Part shown: in pieces, positions 33,931-45,658 of the stretch
How positions within the stretch are numbered: the first letter of the stretch is position 1
How the letters are laid out: the number at the start of each line of letters is the position of its first letter
Assembly (NCBI RefSeq): GCF_001642475.1
Contig: NW_019173954.1
Coordinates: 186,001 to 250,000 of the forward strand
Reading direction: 5' to 3'
Length of the DNA: 64,000 bases
Source of the DNA: Fonsecaea monophora
Taxonomy: Eukaryota > Ascomycota > Eurotiomycetes > Chaetothyriales > Herpotrichiellaceae
The notes under the pieces: generated by a model
Told to the model about the DNA's origin: nothing
Database searches by the model: none
Seen by the model: only the letters and a program-made list of their open reading frames with translations
Made by a program: the position numbers and the translations under genes

Positions 33931-34720
33931 TCTGATCTGGTCTGGTCCGAGCAGGTGGGCTTTCGGGGCCGTCTACTTAACTAGGTTGGCATTCTCTAGC
34001 TCTCGAACGACACAAAGATTTGCCTTGAATCAAACCGGTACTCGAGAGTCTTCGATCGGGTGGTCAACTGTGCTCTTTTTTCGGGCATGGCAGAGAAAGG
34101 CCATCTGGTCGAAGGTGCGAACCGGACCGGGGAGAGAGGGGGGGAGAGCGACCAGGACAAGAAAACGAAGCATGCAGAATGTTTGTGTATGTGTGGCGCA
34201 AAACGTATCATTTGGTTGTACATCCACCCATGCATTATTGACCCTTCAAACATCAAACATCGAACATCAACGTCCTTGGGATTTAGCTAGTCTAGCATAC
34301 GGAAATTGCATTCGTCGCGTTTTATATTATATTATATATCACCTTATATCATCATATATTATTTCATCTCATCTCATCTCATCGCATATATCATATGACC
34401 ACGATTTAGAGTTGCCCCTTTTTTTCAAACCGCAAAGGGGTGTCACCTACATGGAGGGTGGTTGGTGGTTGGTGGTTAATGGTATCTGCATACCTCTCAC
34501 GAGAAGAACTGTTCGAGCTTGTTTACTATTTAATGTGGGTAGATACTGTATGGAAAGTTGGAGAGATGGAGAGAGTCTTGAGGGCTTTTTGAGTCGCTCT
34601 TAGATCTACGTATGTGGGTACGTAATATGTATATACAAATGACTAGTAGATAGCTCTCCATTTTTCTCGTTTGCACTGGTCATCACACATCGAGGATGGC
34701 CACGGCTCGGGTCGTCCTCT
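33931..34720. other. Intergenic between convergent permease and GH1 gene
   Basis: 3' flanks of both genes. An AT-rich, TATATT/CATCT repetitive patch lies at about 34316-34400; no gene seen. Confidence 0.6.
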
Positions 34721-36725
34721 TTAGAAGTGTCGGCCTCCGGGCGGACCTGACCAGCCCGACCACTGCGGTTGCTGGGGCATGGTGCGCGAATTGACAAAGT
34801 CGACCAAATCGAAAAAACTCTTCTTGTAGCGCCGCTGCTGTGTCGTCCGGTTGACGGTCTGTATGCCAAAGTGGGCCGTGTAGTCACCAAACTCCCAGTT
34901 GTCGGCAAAGCTCCAGGCAAAGGCCCCCGCGACGTGCACCCCGTCCTCCCAGATGGACTTGAGCACCTCGGACATGTACGAGAGGTAGTAAATGGAGCGG
35001 GGCAGGTCGGAGAGCTGGTCGCTCAGATCGGTCTTGTCGTCCTCGCCGAAGACGGGGAAGCCGAACTCGGTGATCACGATGGGCGTGTGGAACGTGTTGT
35101 ACAGGTACGACAGGTACAGGCGTAGGTAGCGCGGTGTGATGTAGACGTACGATTGAGAGCGGTAGCCGATGTTCCAGCCCGTGGTCGTCAAGGTGCTTTG
35201 ATTCACGCAGTATGGAAAGTATGTGCTGGACGTGTTGGCACAGCATTCGTGTATCGAGTCGAGCGAATCCGCGACTGGTGGAGAGACGACGGTCGCCTTG
35301 TGAGCGAGTACGATTAGCTTCCTGTCAACACACTGTTCTCTTGAATAGACATGGTGCAAAAAAAGAAGTGCGTTGACTCACCGTGTACGGGTCAATACCC
35401 AGAAAGTCGGCAGTGCCGTTGATGTAGGCCAAATCCTCTGGGCTCAGAGGCACATAGTCTGGAACCGTCTCTTTGTAGCTGTCCGGATAGTCCTGTCCCA
35501 AAAAGATCGGGTTGCAGAACATCCCCAGCTGGAACGAGTTGAAATGGTCGGCGGCGTAAACATCGTTGGCATTGGCAGGATCGCGAGGCACGCCAAAGTT
35601 GTCGTTGAACTTGAGTGAGACTTTGCCGGTTCCACCAATCGACTCTTTGTAGAAGTGATAAACTTGGGCATGGGCCTTGAGCACATGGTCGACCGATAGA
35701 CCATTGAAGGAATAGATGAATGGCTCGTTGAACGTGAACCAGATGGGCACGCGGTCTGCATAGTAAGTCATGACAATCTTTGCGTAGTTGACGTAGGCGT
35801 CTACAAACGTCTCGTTCTGATATCCGCCGTTTGAATAGCCTATCAGCGGTTTCGCCTGAGCCGCTGAGAAATTGGCTGCGAAGAATTGTGCCGGAGTGTC
35901 GAAGTGTAGAATTGTGACCGTGGGTATCATGCCTTTCTCGAGGACAAAGTCGATCAAATCAGAATAGTGGTCGAGGCCCTGCTGATTGACGGGAGTGCCT
36001 GGCAGGGCAAAGGGCAGAATTCGACTCCACGCAAGACTGAAAGAGTAGTATTTGACGCCCATCGAGGCCAGTCTCTCAATTTCTTGCTTATAATAGTAGT
36101 AGTTTTCGTTTGTTACGTAGTCCTTTGGTCGATCGTCCTGGATCAAAATGTCCATGAGCGAGGGGCCTTTGCCTTCGTCAGCAGTTGCTCCTTCGATTTG
36201 AGCAGCAGACCCTGCAACGCCGAACTGAAAATCGGCTGGGAAGTAATAGCAGTCCGTAGGTCCAAAGTAGTCCGGAGGAGGCAGTACCAGCTCGCTTGTT
36301 GGGATGGGGGTTGGCGAGACGGTCGTGCTGAAGACCGATGTCTCGGTGAAGTTGGGAGGGTTGGCCATCTGCCATAAGGCAGTCCACGCAGCATCTCCGT
36401 AGGGGTTGTCCGTGTCCGTGGCGGAGTCTGTGGCATTAGGATCCCATTTGCCCCAGGTCGTGAACGAAAGGGACGAGAGGAGGCTGGTCAGCGAAGCAGC
36501 CGGTGGTGCATAGGTGGTGGTAGGACCTGGCTGAACTGATGTGGCGGTCCGTACCGTCTCGGTCATGGAATAGGCAAAATCAGAGTATGGCGAGTATGTC
36601 GGCTGTGAGTAGGATGGCGTTGCCGTGCATTGAGGTCTCGCTGATGTCCCTGATACTGGGATATAGTATTGTTGCGCAGTCGCTGAACCCAGCGCAAAAG
36701 ACAAGATAGCTAACCAGGACGCCAT
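34721..36725 (-). CDS. Secreted glycoside hydrolase family 1 (beta-glucosidase-like)
   Basis: Two exons (36725-35382 and 35296-34721) with an 85-bp intron give 639 residues. The start MASWLAILSFALGSATAQQ is a signal peptide with likely cleavage near residue 17. A Ser/Thr/Pro-rich extension of about 130 residues precedes the GH1 barrel, which starts near residue 158 (CYYFPADFQFGVAGSAAQIE). The acid/base glutamate is E334 in TFNEP. The nucleophile is E525 in VITEFG, where most GH1 enzymes read TENG. LHFDTP matches the usual HWDxP block. Several N-glycosylation sites (for example NFTET, NETF, NGTA) fit secretion. The enzyme probably cleaves beta-linked glucosides or related glycans outside the cell. 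A second in-phase acceptor upstream of 35296 would add seven residues; I chose the one giving DPYTATVVSPP. Confidence 0.92.
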
Positions 36726-37802
36726 ATTGGACGCGCAGGAGGCTGGGGACGAGCTTCGCACATTCTCGGACTCATTGTGGATGTCAACGACATTTGTACC
36801 TGCCCGGTGAGCATGTTACTGGTCTAGAGGTTGCGGTCGCCGGCGATCATGATGGATACAACAACCAGATTCCACACAAGTGTAACCTTCTCCGCATAAA
36901 TCTTCGGGCTCTGATCCGGATTTCTGTGGACTAAAGAGTACTACCTCGTCATCTTCTTCACCCGGTTACGGCGAACGGTTGTGGCGGTCTGTACCCCGCG
37001 TTCCGACGCTCTCGCTTCGATAATCCCCATACAGAGAAGATGGACATGGGTAGCCGAGTGATCGACAACCTCCATCGGGCTCGTCGCAGAAGGCAGTGTA
37101 TCTGAAGATCAAGCCCACATGTCGGGAGAACAAGCACCGAGCTTGGACAACGGCATGGCTTGTCACTCGTCGGAAGTGATTCGATCTTCGCTCGCCTGTT
37201 CTGGGTGGAGGGAGTAGTCCATCAGGGTGTGCTCGAGGGAAATAGGTTCCGCTAGGCATAATGAATGTATAGATGAGCGGCGGTATACTTGGTCATAGGG
37301 TGAACAGCTGATCCGTGGTGCCGTATGTTTAAGTGTCAGAGTTGTCTGCGGCTCCAGCTCCTCAGGCTTCTCTATAATTCGATCAAATGACACTCAAATG
37401 ACGCCCAATGACGGTCAAATAACACCTCATGAATTCAGATCCAGGATGAGCCACCTTCATGACTGGCTGAAAAGCCTCAACATGGGGTCGCCGGTTTACA
37501 GACTCACTCAATCACCATGCAGTCTATCTGCAGCTCTTCAAGGAGACTCCCAGAGTTCTCCGCGATTTCTCTTCAAGACAGTTGCGACCCTCGCTACCCA
37601 GCATCAGCTCCGTTGACGTGGACTGGAGTGATAGGGTAGCTTGGCCCCGCATTGTACGTACTGAAGGCCAATTGCTGTGTCTTCTCCTTCAGCTTGACTC
37701 GGAGCCAGCTGAGATGATCCCCTGGGACGCTCGATTTCCTCTGAGTTCCCAAGGGCACAACGACTGATTCTTCTCCTCGCCACAGATCAGATCGATGAAG
37801 CC
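36726..37802. other. Divergent promoter region of the GH1 and HET genes
   Basis: 1.08 kb between oppositely transcribed genes. It contains only short open frames. A short repeat of TCAAATGACnn(C/G) units lies at about 37382-37421. Confidence 0.55.
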
Positions 37803-39914
37803 ATGGACGGCACCTATCGACGCTGGGACCGTTATTGCGAGGCCCATCCCCAAACCCCAACCATCTCTGGGACTTCTCCAGGAGCGCAAGATCTTTGCCG
37901 TCGATGCCGCGGACTGCGCAGAGGTATCAGCGATAGCCTTGCTCGCCTCAAGAAGATCGAGAACGATTACAAGTCTGAAGGGTCCAATTGGGAGGTCGCT
38001 GTCCTAGGCACGCCAGCGACATGGGATCCGAGTCACTGTGCTCTTTGCTACCTCTTCATGACCATACACAACAACAAACTTGCCGAGCACGATGCAAACA
38101 CGCCTTACACACTTCGCGCATTCAGGGCATATAGAGCGACAGGGCTGGCAGTCCTTCCGACGCCTTCACTCGACACGTTGGAAGAGGACTGCGCATCGTC
38201 AGGCTTTATATCCCGAGCTGTGACGAAAGCTGACAGTTCGGTGGGACACCATTCTGTCGGCCTGGTTGGGAAGTACGTCGACTTTCCCTTCGTCAAGAGC
38301 TGGATCGAGAGAGGCGGCATGACTGACATTCGAGAATGGGACGGGCTGTCACTCAAGGACAATCGCCACTTTAAGCTCATTGACTGTTCGACGCGCCGCA
38401 TCGTCAAGCCACCCGAGGGATGTCCCTACGCCACGCTGAGCTATGTCTGGGGACGATCCGACGAGTCTGTCCCGGACGGCGACCGGCTGCCGAAGCAGCT
38501 CCCACGCGTGATCGAGGATGCTCTCACGGTCGCGAAAAAGGTCGGCATCCCTTACCTGTGGGTGGACCGGTACTGCATCTCACAGACAAACCTGGTGGAG
38601 AAGGCGGCGCAGATCAAGAAAATGGGCCCCATCTACAGCAGCGCGTCCTTGACGATATTTGCCGCGGCAGGGAATGGCGCAGACCACGGCCTCCCGGGCG
38701 TCTCGAGGAAGAGGAACCCCAGCCGGCAGCCTTGTGCAAAGGTCGGCAAGCACCTGCTCACCTGGACCATGCCGGACGGCCCGGTCCTGGTGCTGAAGTC
38801 GACATGGAACACCCGGGCGTGGACGTACCAGGAGATGGTCTTCTCCGGGTCGCGACTGATCTTCACCGACCTCCAGGTCTACATGGAGCAGCGGGGGAAC
38901 GTGTTCCGCGCCGAAGCCTGGGAAGAGTACCCCTTCAGCAACATCGGGCGCATCGACACGCACACCTCGCTGACAAGTCCCTTCCGCGAGATCTACAAGC
39001 TCAACGAATACTCGCGGCGCCAGCTGTCCTTCCCCTCGGACGTGATCCAAGCCATGCAGGGCCTCTTCAACGTCATGGCCCGCGCCAAGGTGCTGTACCA
39101 GTACATGGGCGTTTTGCTCCCGGCGGTCGTCGCGCAAGAGGATGCCCCTTCCGACGACGGCGCCCTGCAGTACAGCTTTCTCTGGTTCCACATCGCAACG
39201 TCCACGCGACGACCGGGATTCCCCAGCTGGTCCTGGGCCGGCTGGTCCGGCGAGGTGGCCTACCTGGAGCTCAGGGGCGTGCAGCATTGGTACCACCCAA
39301 CCTTTCAGGCGGAGAGCATGGATGCCTCCGTCGAGCTCGCCAACGGCACCCTCGTCCCCTGGAAGGAATTCCGACGTCTGATCGTGGCCGACCGCCTACC
39401 ACCACTATCCAACTTCCTCCAGCTCGACGCATCCACCGTCTCCCTCCACTTCGAGTGGCTCGACCACCCACCCCGCCACTCCTGGGCCTACGCCCCGGAA
39501 ATCCCGTCCCGCGCGGGCCTCTTCGTGAAATGCCACCCTTCCTACGCGATCTACTCCCCAGTCCGGCTCTGCGGCCCCGTGGACAATCGACCCCGCCGGA
39601 TCAAGGAGTTGTGCGCGTCCGCCCACGACGCCCTGGTCCTCGGCCAACTGGCGTACTACCGCTGGGTCCGGGAAGAAACCAACATCTACGACAACCCGTT
39701 TGCGGATCTTTGCGTCGTCGTCCTTGCCAAGCGGACAGGTGGTGGCACCGGTGATGACGCCGTAGTAGAGCGCATCGGATTCGTCAACCTCGCCCAACGC
39801 GTCTGGGACGACGAGTGTGAGCGCATCAGAGCCGAGACCCCGGACAAGGAATACCCCTGTTTCCTCAGGCGTCTGGATTTGACAATGGCCAGGACGCGGA
39901 TCAGGCTTGGTTAA
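37803..39914 (+). CDS. HET-domain (heterokaryon incompatibility) protein
   Basis: Single-exon gene of 703 residues from the ATG at 37803. The N-terminal region has the LCRRCRGL and LGTPATWDPSHCALC motifs often seen ahead of HET domains. The HET domain (PF06985) spans roughly residues 208-365. It includes CPYATLSYVWG, LPRVIEDALTVAKKVGIPYL, WVDRYCISQ, IYSSASLTIFAAAG and the later NTRAWTYQEMVFS. The usual WIDxLCI reads WVDRYCI here. The C-terminal ~330 residues include PSWSWAGW, common in these proteins, and no recognised effector domain such as NACHT or ankyrin repeats. HET proteins trigger cell death when genetically different hyphae fuse; whether this one does is inference. The coding region is GC-rich in third positions, which creates long false frames on both strands. 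Confidence 0.93.
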   Translation: MDGTYRRWDRYCEAHPQTPTISGTSPGAQDLCRRCRGLRRGISDSLARLKKIENDYKSEGSNWEVAVLGTPATWDPSHCALCYLFMTIHNNKLAEHDANTPYTLRAFRAYRATGLAVLPTPSLDTLEEDCASSGFISRAVTKADSSVGHHSVGLVGKYVDFPFVKSWIERGGMTDIREWDGLSLKDNRHFKLIDCSTRRIVKPPEGCPYATLSYVWGRSDESVPDGDRLPKQLPRVIEDALTVAKKVGIPYLWVDRYCISQTNLVEKAAQIKKMGPIYSSASLTIFAAAGNGADHGLPGVSRKRNPSRQPCAKVGKHLLTWTMPDGPVLVLKSTWNTRAWTYQEMVFSGSRLIFTDLQVYMEQRGNVFRAEAWEEYPFSNIGRIDTHTSLTSPFREIYKLNEYSRRQLSFPSDVIQAMQGLFNVMARAKVLYQYMGVLLPAVVAQEDAPSDDGALQYSFLWFHIATSTRRPGFPSWSWAGWSGEVAYLELRGVQHWYHPTFQAESMDASVELANGTLVPWKEFRRLIVADRLPPLSNFLQLDASTVSLHFEWLDHPPRHSWAYAPEIPSRAGLFVKCHPSYAIYSPVRLCGPVDNRPRRIKELCASAHDALVLGQLAYYRWVREETNIYDNPFADLCVVVLAKRTGGGTGDDAVVERIGFVNLAQRVWDDECERIRAETPDKEYPCFLRRLDLTMARTRIRLG

Positions 39915-40509
39915 TTGGCCAGTAAGCCAGGTTTGAGAAAGTGAGCGAGTCAGCGATTGGGCGAGTGCACAGGTAGGTAAGTACCTAATATATCAATAAA
40001 GTAAGTTTGGTCGGATATGGTGAAGAAAGGGGGGAAAACCGCCTCCTGTCTAGCGAGTTACCGAGTCCTTGACTTTACTTCAGTTGACTTCTCCCCCGTG
40101 AATTCCTTGTATAGCTTCTAATCTATCTCATTCCATTTCCTTCATCTACCGTATATCCACCCATACCTCCAAAAGGGATTCTATTCGAGTAGCTGCTGAA
40201 GAAGGAGTTGTGTTGTGTAGACCTCCCAGCTTTTCCATATATACAAAACTAGCAAACCACTTTAGCAGATGATCTATCCCCTTCAAGCGTGGACAAATGA
40301 GATAGTAGTCCAGTAGCAAGAGGTGAAACTCCATTCAACTCAACTCAACTCAACTCCGCTCGTTTCAGCACCTCCTGACACAACATGGCACATGCCACAA
40401 CAGAGCACAACATTGTACCAGCTCCCGCAGTCATGGCAGTCAATAGCAATAACAATAATGTATAGATAGTACATCCACCAAAAGATTAGACCTCACACGC
40501 TAAAACAGG
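39915..40509. other. Intergenic between convergent HET and PDR genes
   Basis: 3' flanks of both genes; contains the AACTC repeat listed separately. Confidence 0.65.
40336..40356. repeat. AACTC pentanucleotide repeat
   Basis: About four tandem CAACT units in the shared 3' flank of the HET and PDR genes. Confidence 0.8.
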
Positions 40510-43500
40510 TCAAAACTGCGGTGCCGTGGTAAAACGCTCGGTCGTCGGTCTCTCTGCCGCATCAGATGGCACGATCGTGTCGTTCTGACTTCCTCGGGCT
40601 TTCTCGGCCTCTGATATTTCGACCGCCTCTTCTCGCTTCTCTGGCGTGGAAGCGGAGTCTTTCTCCCGGGTAGATCGATCGCTCTCGCTGTCCGAGTCGT
40701 TCGACGATGGAGTGGTGCGACGGTCCTTGTCTGCAGGAGCACCGAGCACAGCGGGGCTCTTCTCATAATTCCCACTGGTGACTTGTTGTCCCTGACTCGC
40801 GTTGCTCAGGGTTTTCACCAAGGCTTCGCTCTTGGCTGCGTCCTTGCCAGCATACTTCTTTCCTTTTGGCACTCTGGCCAACCAGTAAATCACCACCGCC
40901 GCGAACACGTTGAAGGCAATATATACAAACAAAATACCAAAATCGCGCCATCTATGGTCGAAGGAGATGCTCACCAACGACAAAAAGGTGTCCGTACTGT
41001 TGACGGTGCAGAATTGGCACTGCGAAGTGTCCGAGTCCAGGAGATAGCCGCCAGCCTGTTCGATGAAGGGGCCAAGATACTGGCCACATGTTTGACCAGC
41101 AGGCGCAGTGAAATGGAGGTATTCGTTGGCTGCACATACAACAGGCGCGTGTGCGATACCTACGCTGAGAAGTCCTTCGACTAGGTATGTAAACGGACTA
41201 AAGTCCACGAGTAAGCTTCGGTTCCAACTCCAGCAGAAGGACGGCGTGTCACTTACCTCACTCGGTACATGAAAATCCAAAATCCGGGCATTGCTTTAGG
41301 GCCGACCAAGACACCATTGAACAGAAGACAGAGGGAGAACAAGACGTTTGCGATGTTGGAGGCGGTCTCTGCTGTTGCAATCCCAGCAATCATCCTGCAT
41401 GGTCATTAGCATCCAAATTGGAGATGAAGTCCTAACAGGCGCTCGTTGAAGAGAGATACTTACAGATGGGCAAAGGTGCTGCTGAAGAGGAGAAACTCCA
41501 ACACGAATAAGAATTGCGTTGCTCCACGGGAGGCCACAGAGTCGGTGTATGTCGCATTTTGGTACAGCCCGATAGGGTAATACCAACAGAAGAACAAGAT
41601 CACTGCTCCCAATGTCGCCCAAGGGAGCTCGACGAGGATGTTGGATAGCATAAATGCCTTCCACGAGTAGGCCTTTGAAGGACGCTCACGAACTTCATAG
41701 AGGCTGCGTTGCGTGACGAAGAGAGGCATGATTTGTTGCACCAGCTGCGAGAAGAGGACCAGCACCATGAAAATACCGAAAAGCTGGTTATTGAGTCCTT
41801 GTTGAGTATTGGGAGCCTTGAAGAGGGAGAAGCCGATAAAAAGACCCTAACAACACAGTCAGCGTCAGGCAAATCAAAACAGAAGGGTAATACACACTGT
41901 GAGGCAACACAACAGCAGCTTGGAGTAGATATACTCCGGGGTTCGCCAATATTGCTCGAAAACCCGTTTCTGCGTCTCCCAGAATTGTACCATGAAAGGC
42001 GCGGCAAATTCGAAATAGTCTGCCTTGTTCCCTGACATCGGGGCCACCATTTGAGATCGTTCGGTCTTCATCTCTTCCAATTCTCGGTGCACTTCCTGGT
42101 ACTCTGGTGAATTGCGCCAGACTTGGAACCAGTCAATATCCGAATGCGATCCAGGGGCTGCACCAATGGCCTCAAGCATATATTCTGCTGGGTTAGCACC
42201 AGCTGGACATTGATGAGCGCCGTTTCTTTCGAAATAGTCAATCAGGACACTAGAGTCTTTGCCAACAGGACCAAAGTACACAGTTTTACCACCGGCTGCA
42301 AGGAATAGCAGTCGATCAAATCTCTGGAACAGAATAGCGGACGGTTGGTGAATGGTGCATAGGATAGCCTGGCCAGCTTTTGTGAGCTTCTCGAGAAGGT
42401 TGAGAATAGACCAGGATGTCTGTGAATCAAGGCCGGACGTAGGTTCATCAAGGAAGAGAAGAAGTTGAGGACGTGCGGCAAGCTCTACTCCGATTGTCAA
42501 ACGCTTCCGCTGTTCCACGTTGAGACCTATGACGATGCGAGTCAGAATTGAAAAGACTGAGTTGACGAGTACATACCTTCACCTGGAACGCCAACCACGG
42601 CGTCAGCGTATTCCTGCATGTCGAGCAACTTGATAACCTCTTCGACATAAGCAATCTTTTCCTTTCGAGGTGTATCTCTTGGCTGCCGTAGTAAGGCACT
42701 GAAACGTAACGCCTCTCGTACGGTACTCGTCTCAAGATGCAAGTCCTGTTGCTGCACATAACCTGTCTTTCTCTGGAAGGATTCGTCACGTTGTCTTCCA
42801 TCGACTAGCATTTCGCCCGTAATCACACCCATAGTCACCCGTGTCGCGAGACAGTCGAGTAAGGTGGTTTTGCCCGCACCTGAGACACCCTGTTGCGAAA
42901 GTTAGAGCAGACATCAAAAAATGTCCAGAGGAAGTATCATACCATCAGAGCTGTCATGGTCCCGGGCTTGACCCAACCGTCAACATGATCCAGAATGCGG
43001 CGGGGTTGGCCTTTGATCTTGATGTCGTAACAGACGTCCTTCCACTGGAAAATAGCAGTTTGCTTCTGGATCACAGCAGTGACTTGTCGTGTCAGTTGCT
43101 CGTCCTTGGTCTGCCTCCTTTCGAGAGCAACAAGATTAGGGTCAGATCCTCCCGTCTCCATATCCGACGCTTGCTCTTTCAAGAATGCCGGTTTGTGGCC
43201 TCGTCGGAATAGTAGCACTTCACCTTTGGACTTTTTGGCGCTCACTGTCTCGGTAGCAACCAGGTATACTATGCAGAGCCCGATCGTGAATGCGAACAAG
43301 ATGCCAATGTTCCGCCATTTGTGGGAGGCAAAGTATTTGTAGGAGATGTTGATATAAGCGTCGCCATCGACGAAAGTCTGACCGGCTACAGATCCAACGA
43401 CGGTACAAATTTGGGACGTGGTTGAGCCATTTCCAAACTGCGGTGCTGGAGGGACAAATGACGAACATGGATAGTTACGATTGTGAAATTCGTTCACCAT

Positions 43501-45658
43501 CAGACTTTCAAACCCATAGGCCGTCGGATTGATGTAATTGATCCAGCGAGCCCAGCCGTGCATGTAGTCTACAGGGATGACGAAGCCTGATGCTTGGGTT
43601 AGTGACCATATCTGGAAGTGAGATTGCCTCAAAGGGACAGATCAACACACCTGTATACACGACAATGGCGATCATCAAGACAGATGTCGGAACCAAAGCC
43701 TCTACCAGAGATCTTGACACTGACGCGATGACGCGGAACAACATGCTCATGGTAAATGTCAAGATGTATGAGGTGAACAAGAAGAAAAAGAAGGCACCAG
43801 GAGTCCGTCGAAGGTTTGTCATAAAGTAGAGGATCAGATTGAAGCCGATGGAATTGAGGGTCTTGGAGGGGACGTCTGTGAGCATTGACGCGAAAGCCTC
43901 AGCCGACGGGTGGTACAATGCATATCGTTGGTGTTTCTCAACAATCGGACGCTGTGCGTATAGCGTGAGGATCTCAAGAGCGCTACCAAACGCATTGAGC
44001 AATACCGCGAAAAAGATAAGTGAACTTCTGGATCGGAGTGAATTTGAGTCTGCTGGCAGGTTGTAGAATAAGGAAGAAACCACGAGAGCGTTGATGCAGT
44101 TGGCGAAAAGCTGTGTGAGGGTAATGGCAGGATCATCCATAAGTCGCTTGAAGCCACGCCATAAGCACAATCTAACCTGACCTCCATATGACAATGTGTA
44201 CGGAGAAGACTTGCGTTGAGCTTTTGACTGTTGGATCCGACGAGATTGTTGGAAACTTTGCAGGTTGGGTCCCCCAATGGGATTGGCCTCTTCGAAGGCC
44301 TCGAGCTCTTGCAACATCTTCTGTCGTGCTTCGCTCTGCTGCCATCGTTCGGCAAACTCGTCTGGGGTGCGAGGCACCTGCGCCTCGTAACCCTTCCGGA
44401 CGAGACGTTCAATCGGATTGGTCATGGAGGTAAGGAAGTCAGGAACCGTTTGGCGTTTGGCACATTCAAAGCCCATATCTTCAAAGTATTTCTTAGCTTC
44501 AGTGGTGCGACCGAAAAAGATCTGGCGACCTTGATAGAGAACAAGAACCTTGTCGAAATAGTCATAGGCACTTTGTGGTGCCTGGTAGATGGCAACAGCA
44601 GCAGTCGTGTCATTCAAGTCGGTTGAGGTCCGGAGTGTCTTGCAAAATTCGATGGCATTGGCCGAATCCAGACCACGCGTACTATTATCCCAACATTGGA
44701 GAGGGGCATTGCTCAATGTTGCTTCGGCAATCGACACTCTCTTTCTTTCACCACCACTGACGCCCCTAACAAAGTCATTGCCGACTTTCGTGTTGATGGT
44801 GTGCCTGATGCCAAAGACTGCCATGACCACGTCCCGTATGTGAGCCGCGTACATGGCTTTAGTCACGCCAGGGGGTAGCTTCAAGTTCTGCGGTGTTCGT
44901 GCTCGAGCTGCAAAGAGTAGAGTATCGCCGACCGTCAACATGGGGAAATGGACGTCCTGTTCTGCGGTATAGATCGCCTCACCCCGGAAATCGTTGTGCA
45001 TCTGTTTGTAGCTTATGCCTTGGTAGTTGATGTAAGAATCTTCACTGAGATTGAAGCCGTGCGTCTCCCCGGTAATGGTCTTGAGAAAGGTAGAACAGCC
45101 GGAGCCAGGGGGTCCAAGAACGACAAGCATTTCACCCGGCTGCACCACGCCTTCGAAATTCCGTAGAATATCGACGCGTCGACCTTTATTGCCCAAGAGA
45201 CCTCGCGCCATATCCATCAGGGCGAGGGGATAATTGTCGACCGTCTTCTGAAAGTCACTGCCCTTGGTGTAGCCAAAGGCCGAGAGGTTACGAAAGGCGA
45301 AACCAGCGGATCGGCCGATATTCTCCTGGCCTGCCAGCTTCTGGAGCTTCAGCATGGCTTTGGTCCACGCCCTGCCATTGAAGTTTTCCGAGTTAGGATC
45401 GACCTCTGTCCCGACACTCGCTTCATCGAAAGGGTGGTATCCCGGCTCTGCAGTGGTCGAGATACGGGAATACTGGCGAGCGAGGTTCTGGATTTCCCTG
45501 TTGGCTTCCTTGCTCTCGTCGACCACAGCACCGCCACCTGAAGACATTGTTCGGTCTAGATAAGGGAAGTCTGTTACTTGATTGTCAGGAGAGGCACCGG
45601 ACATTCGACGGCTCCGATCGTAGTTTGTTGGAATGTTGCCGACGATGGGAGTCGTCAT
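40510..45658 (-). CDS. PDR-type ABC transporter (ABCG full transporter)
   Basis: Seven exons (45658-43651, 43586-42943, 42889-42577, 42526-41898, 41846-41464, 41394-41257, 41197-40510) give 1600 residues, with introns of 50-69 bp. The layout is NBD1-TMD1-NBD2-TMD2, as in Cdr1/Pdr5. NBD1 has the PDR-typical degenerate Walker [10 protein letters not shown] (about residues 182-190, Cys for Lys). It also has the signature [13 protein letters not shown] and a Walker B reading [15 protein letters not shown]2 has a canonical Walker [13 protein letters not shown], the PDR-type signature [15 protein letters not shown], and [13 protein letters not shown]. Each half has about six membrane helices. The ~100-residue C-terminal tail is unusually long, acidic and Ser/Glu-rich. 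Such pumps sit in the plasma membrane and export hydrophobic compounds, including azoles in some species; the substrate here is unknown. Confidence 0.95.

Noticed and set aside
38420..39754. 444-codon open frame on the plus strand within the HET gene
   Set aside because: Arg/Pro/Gly-rich shadow frame created by GC-rich third positions; the other frame encodes a clear HET domain.
31657..45658. Permease, GH1, HET and PDR genes as a possible functional or biosynthetic cluster
   Set aside because: No backbone enzyme or shared regulator is present; adjacency alone does not support joint function.
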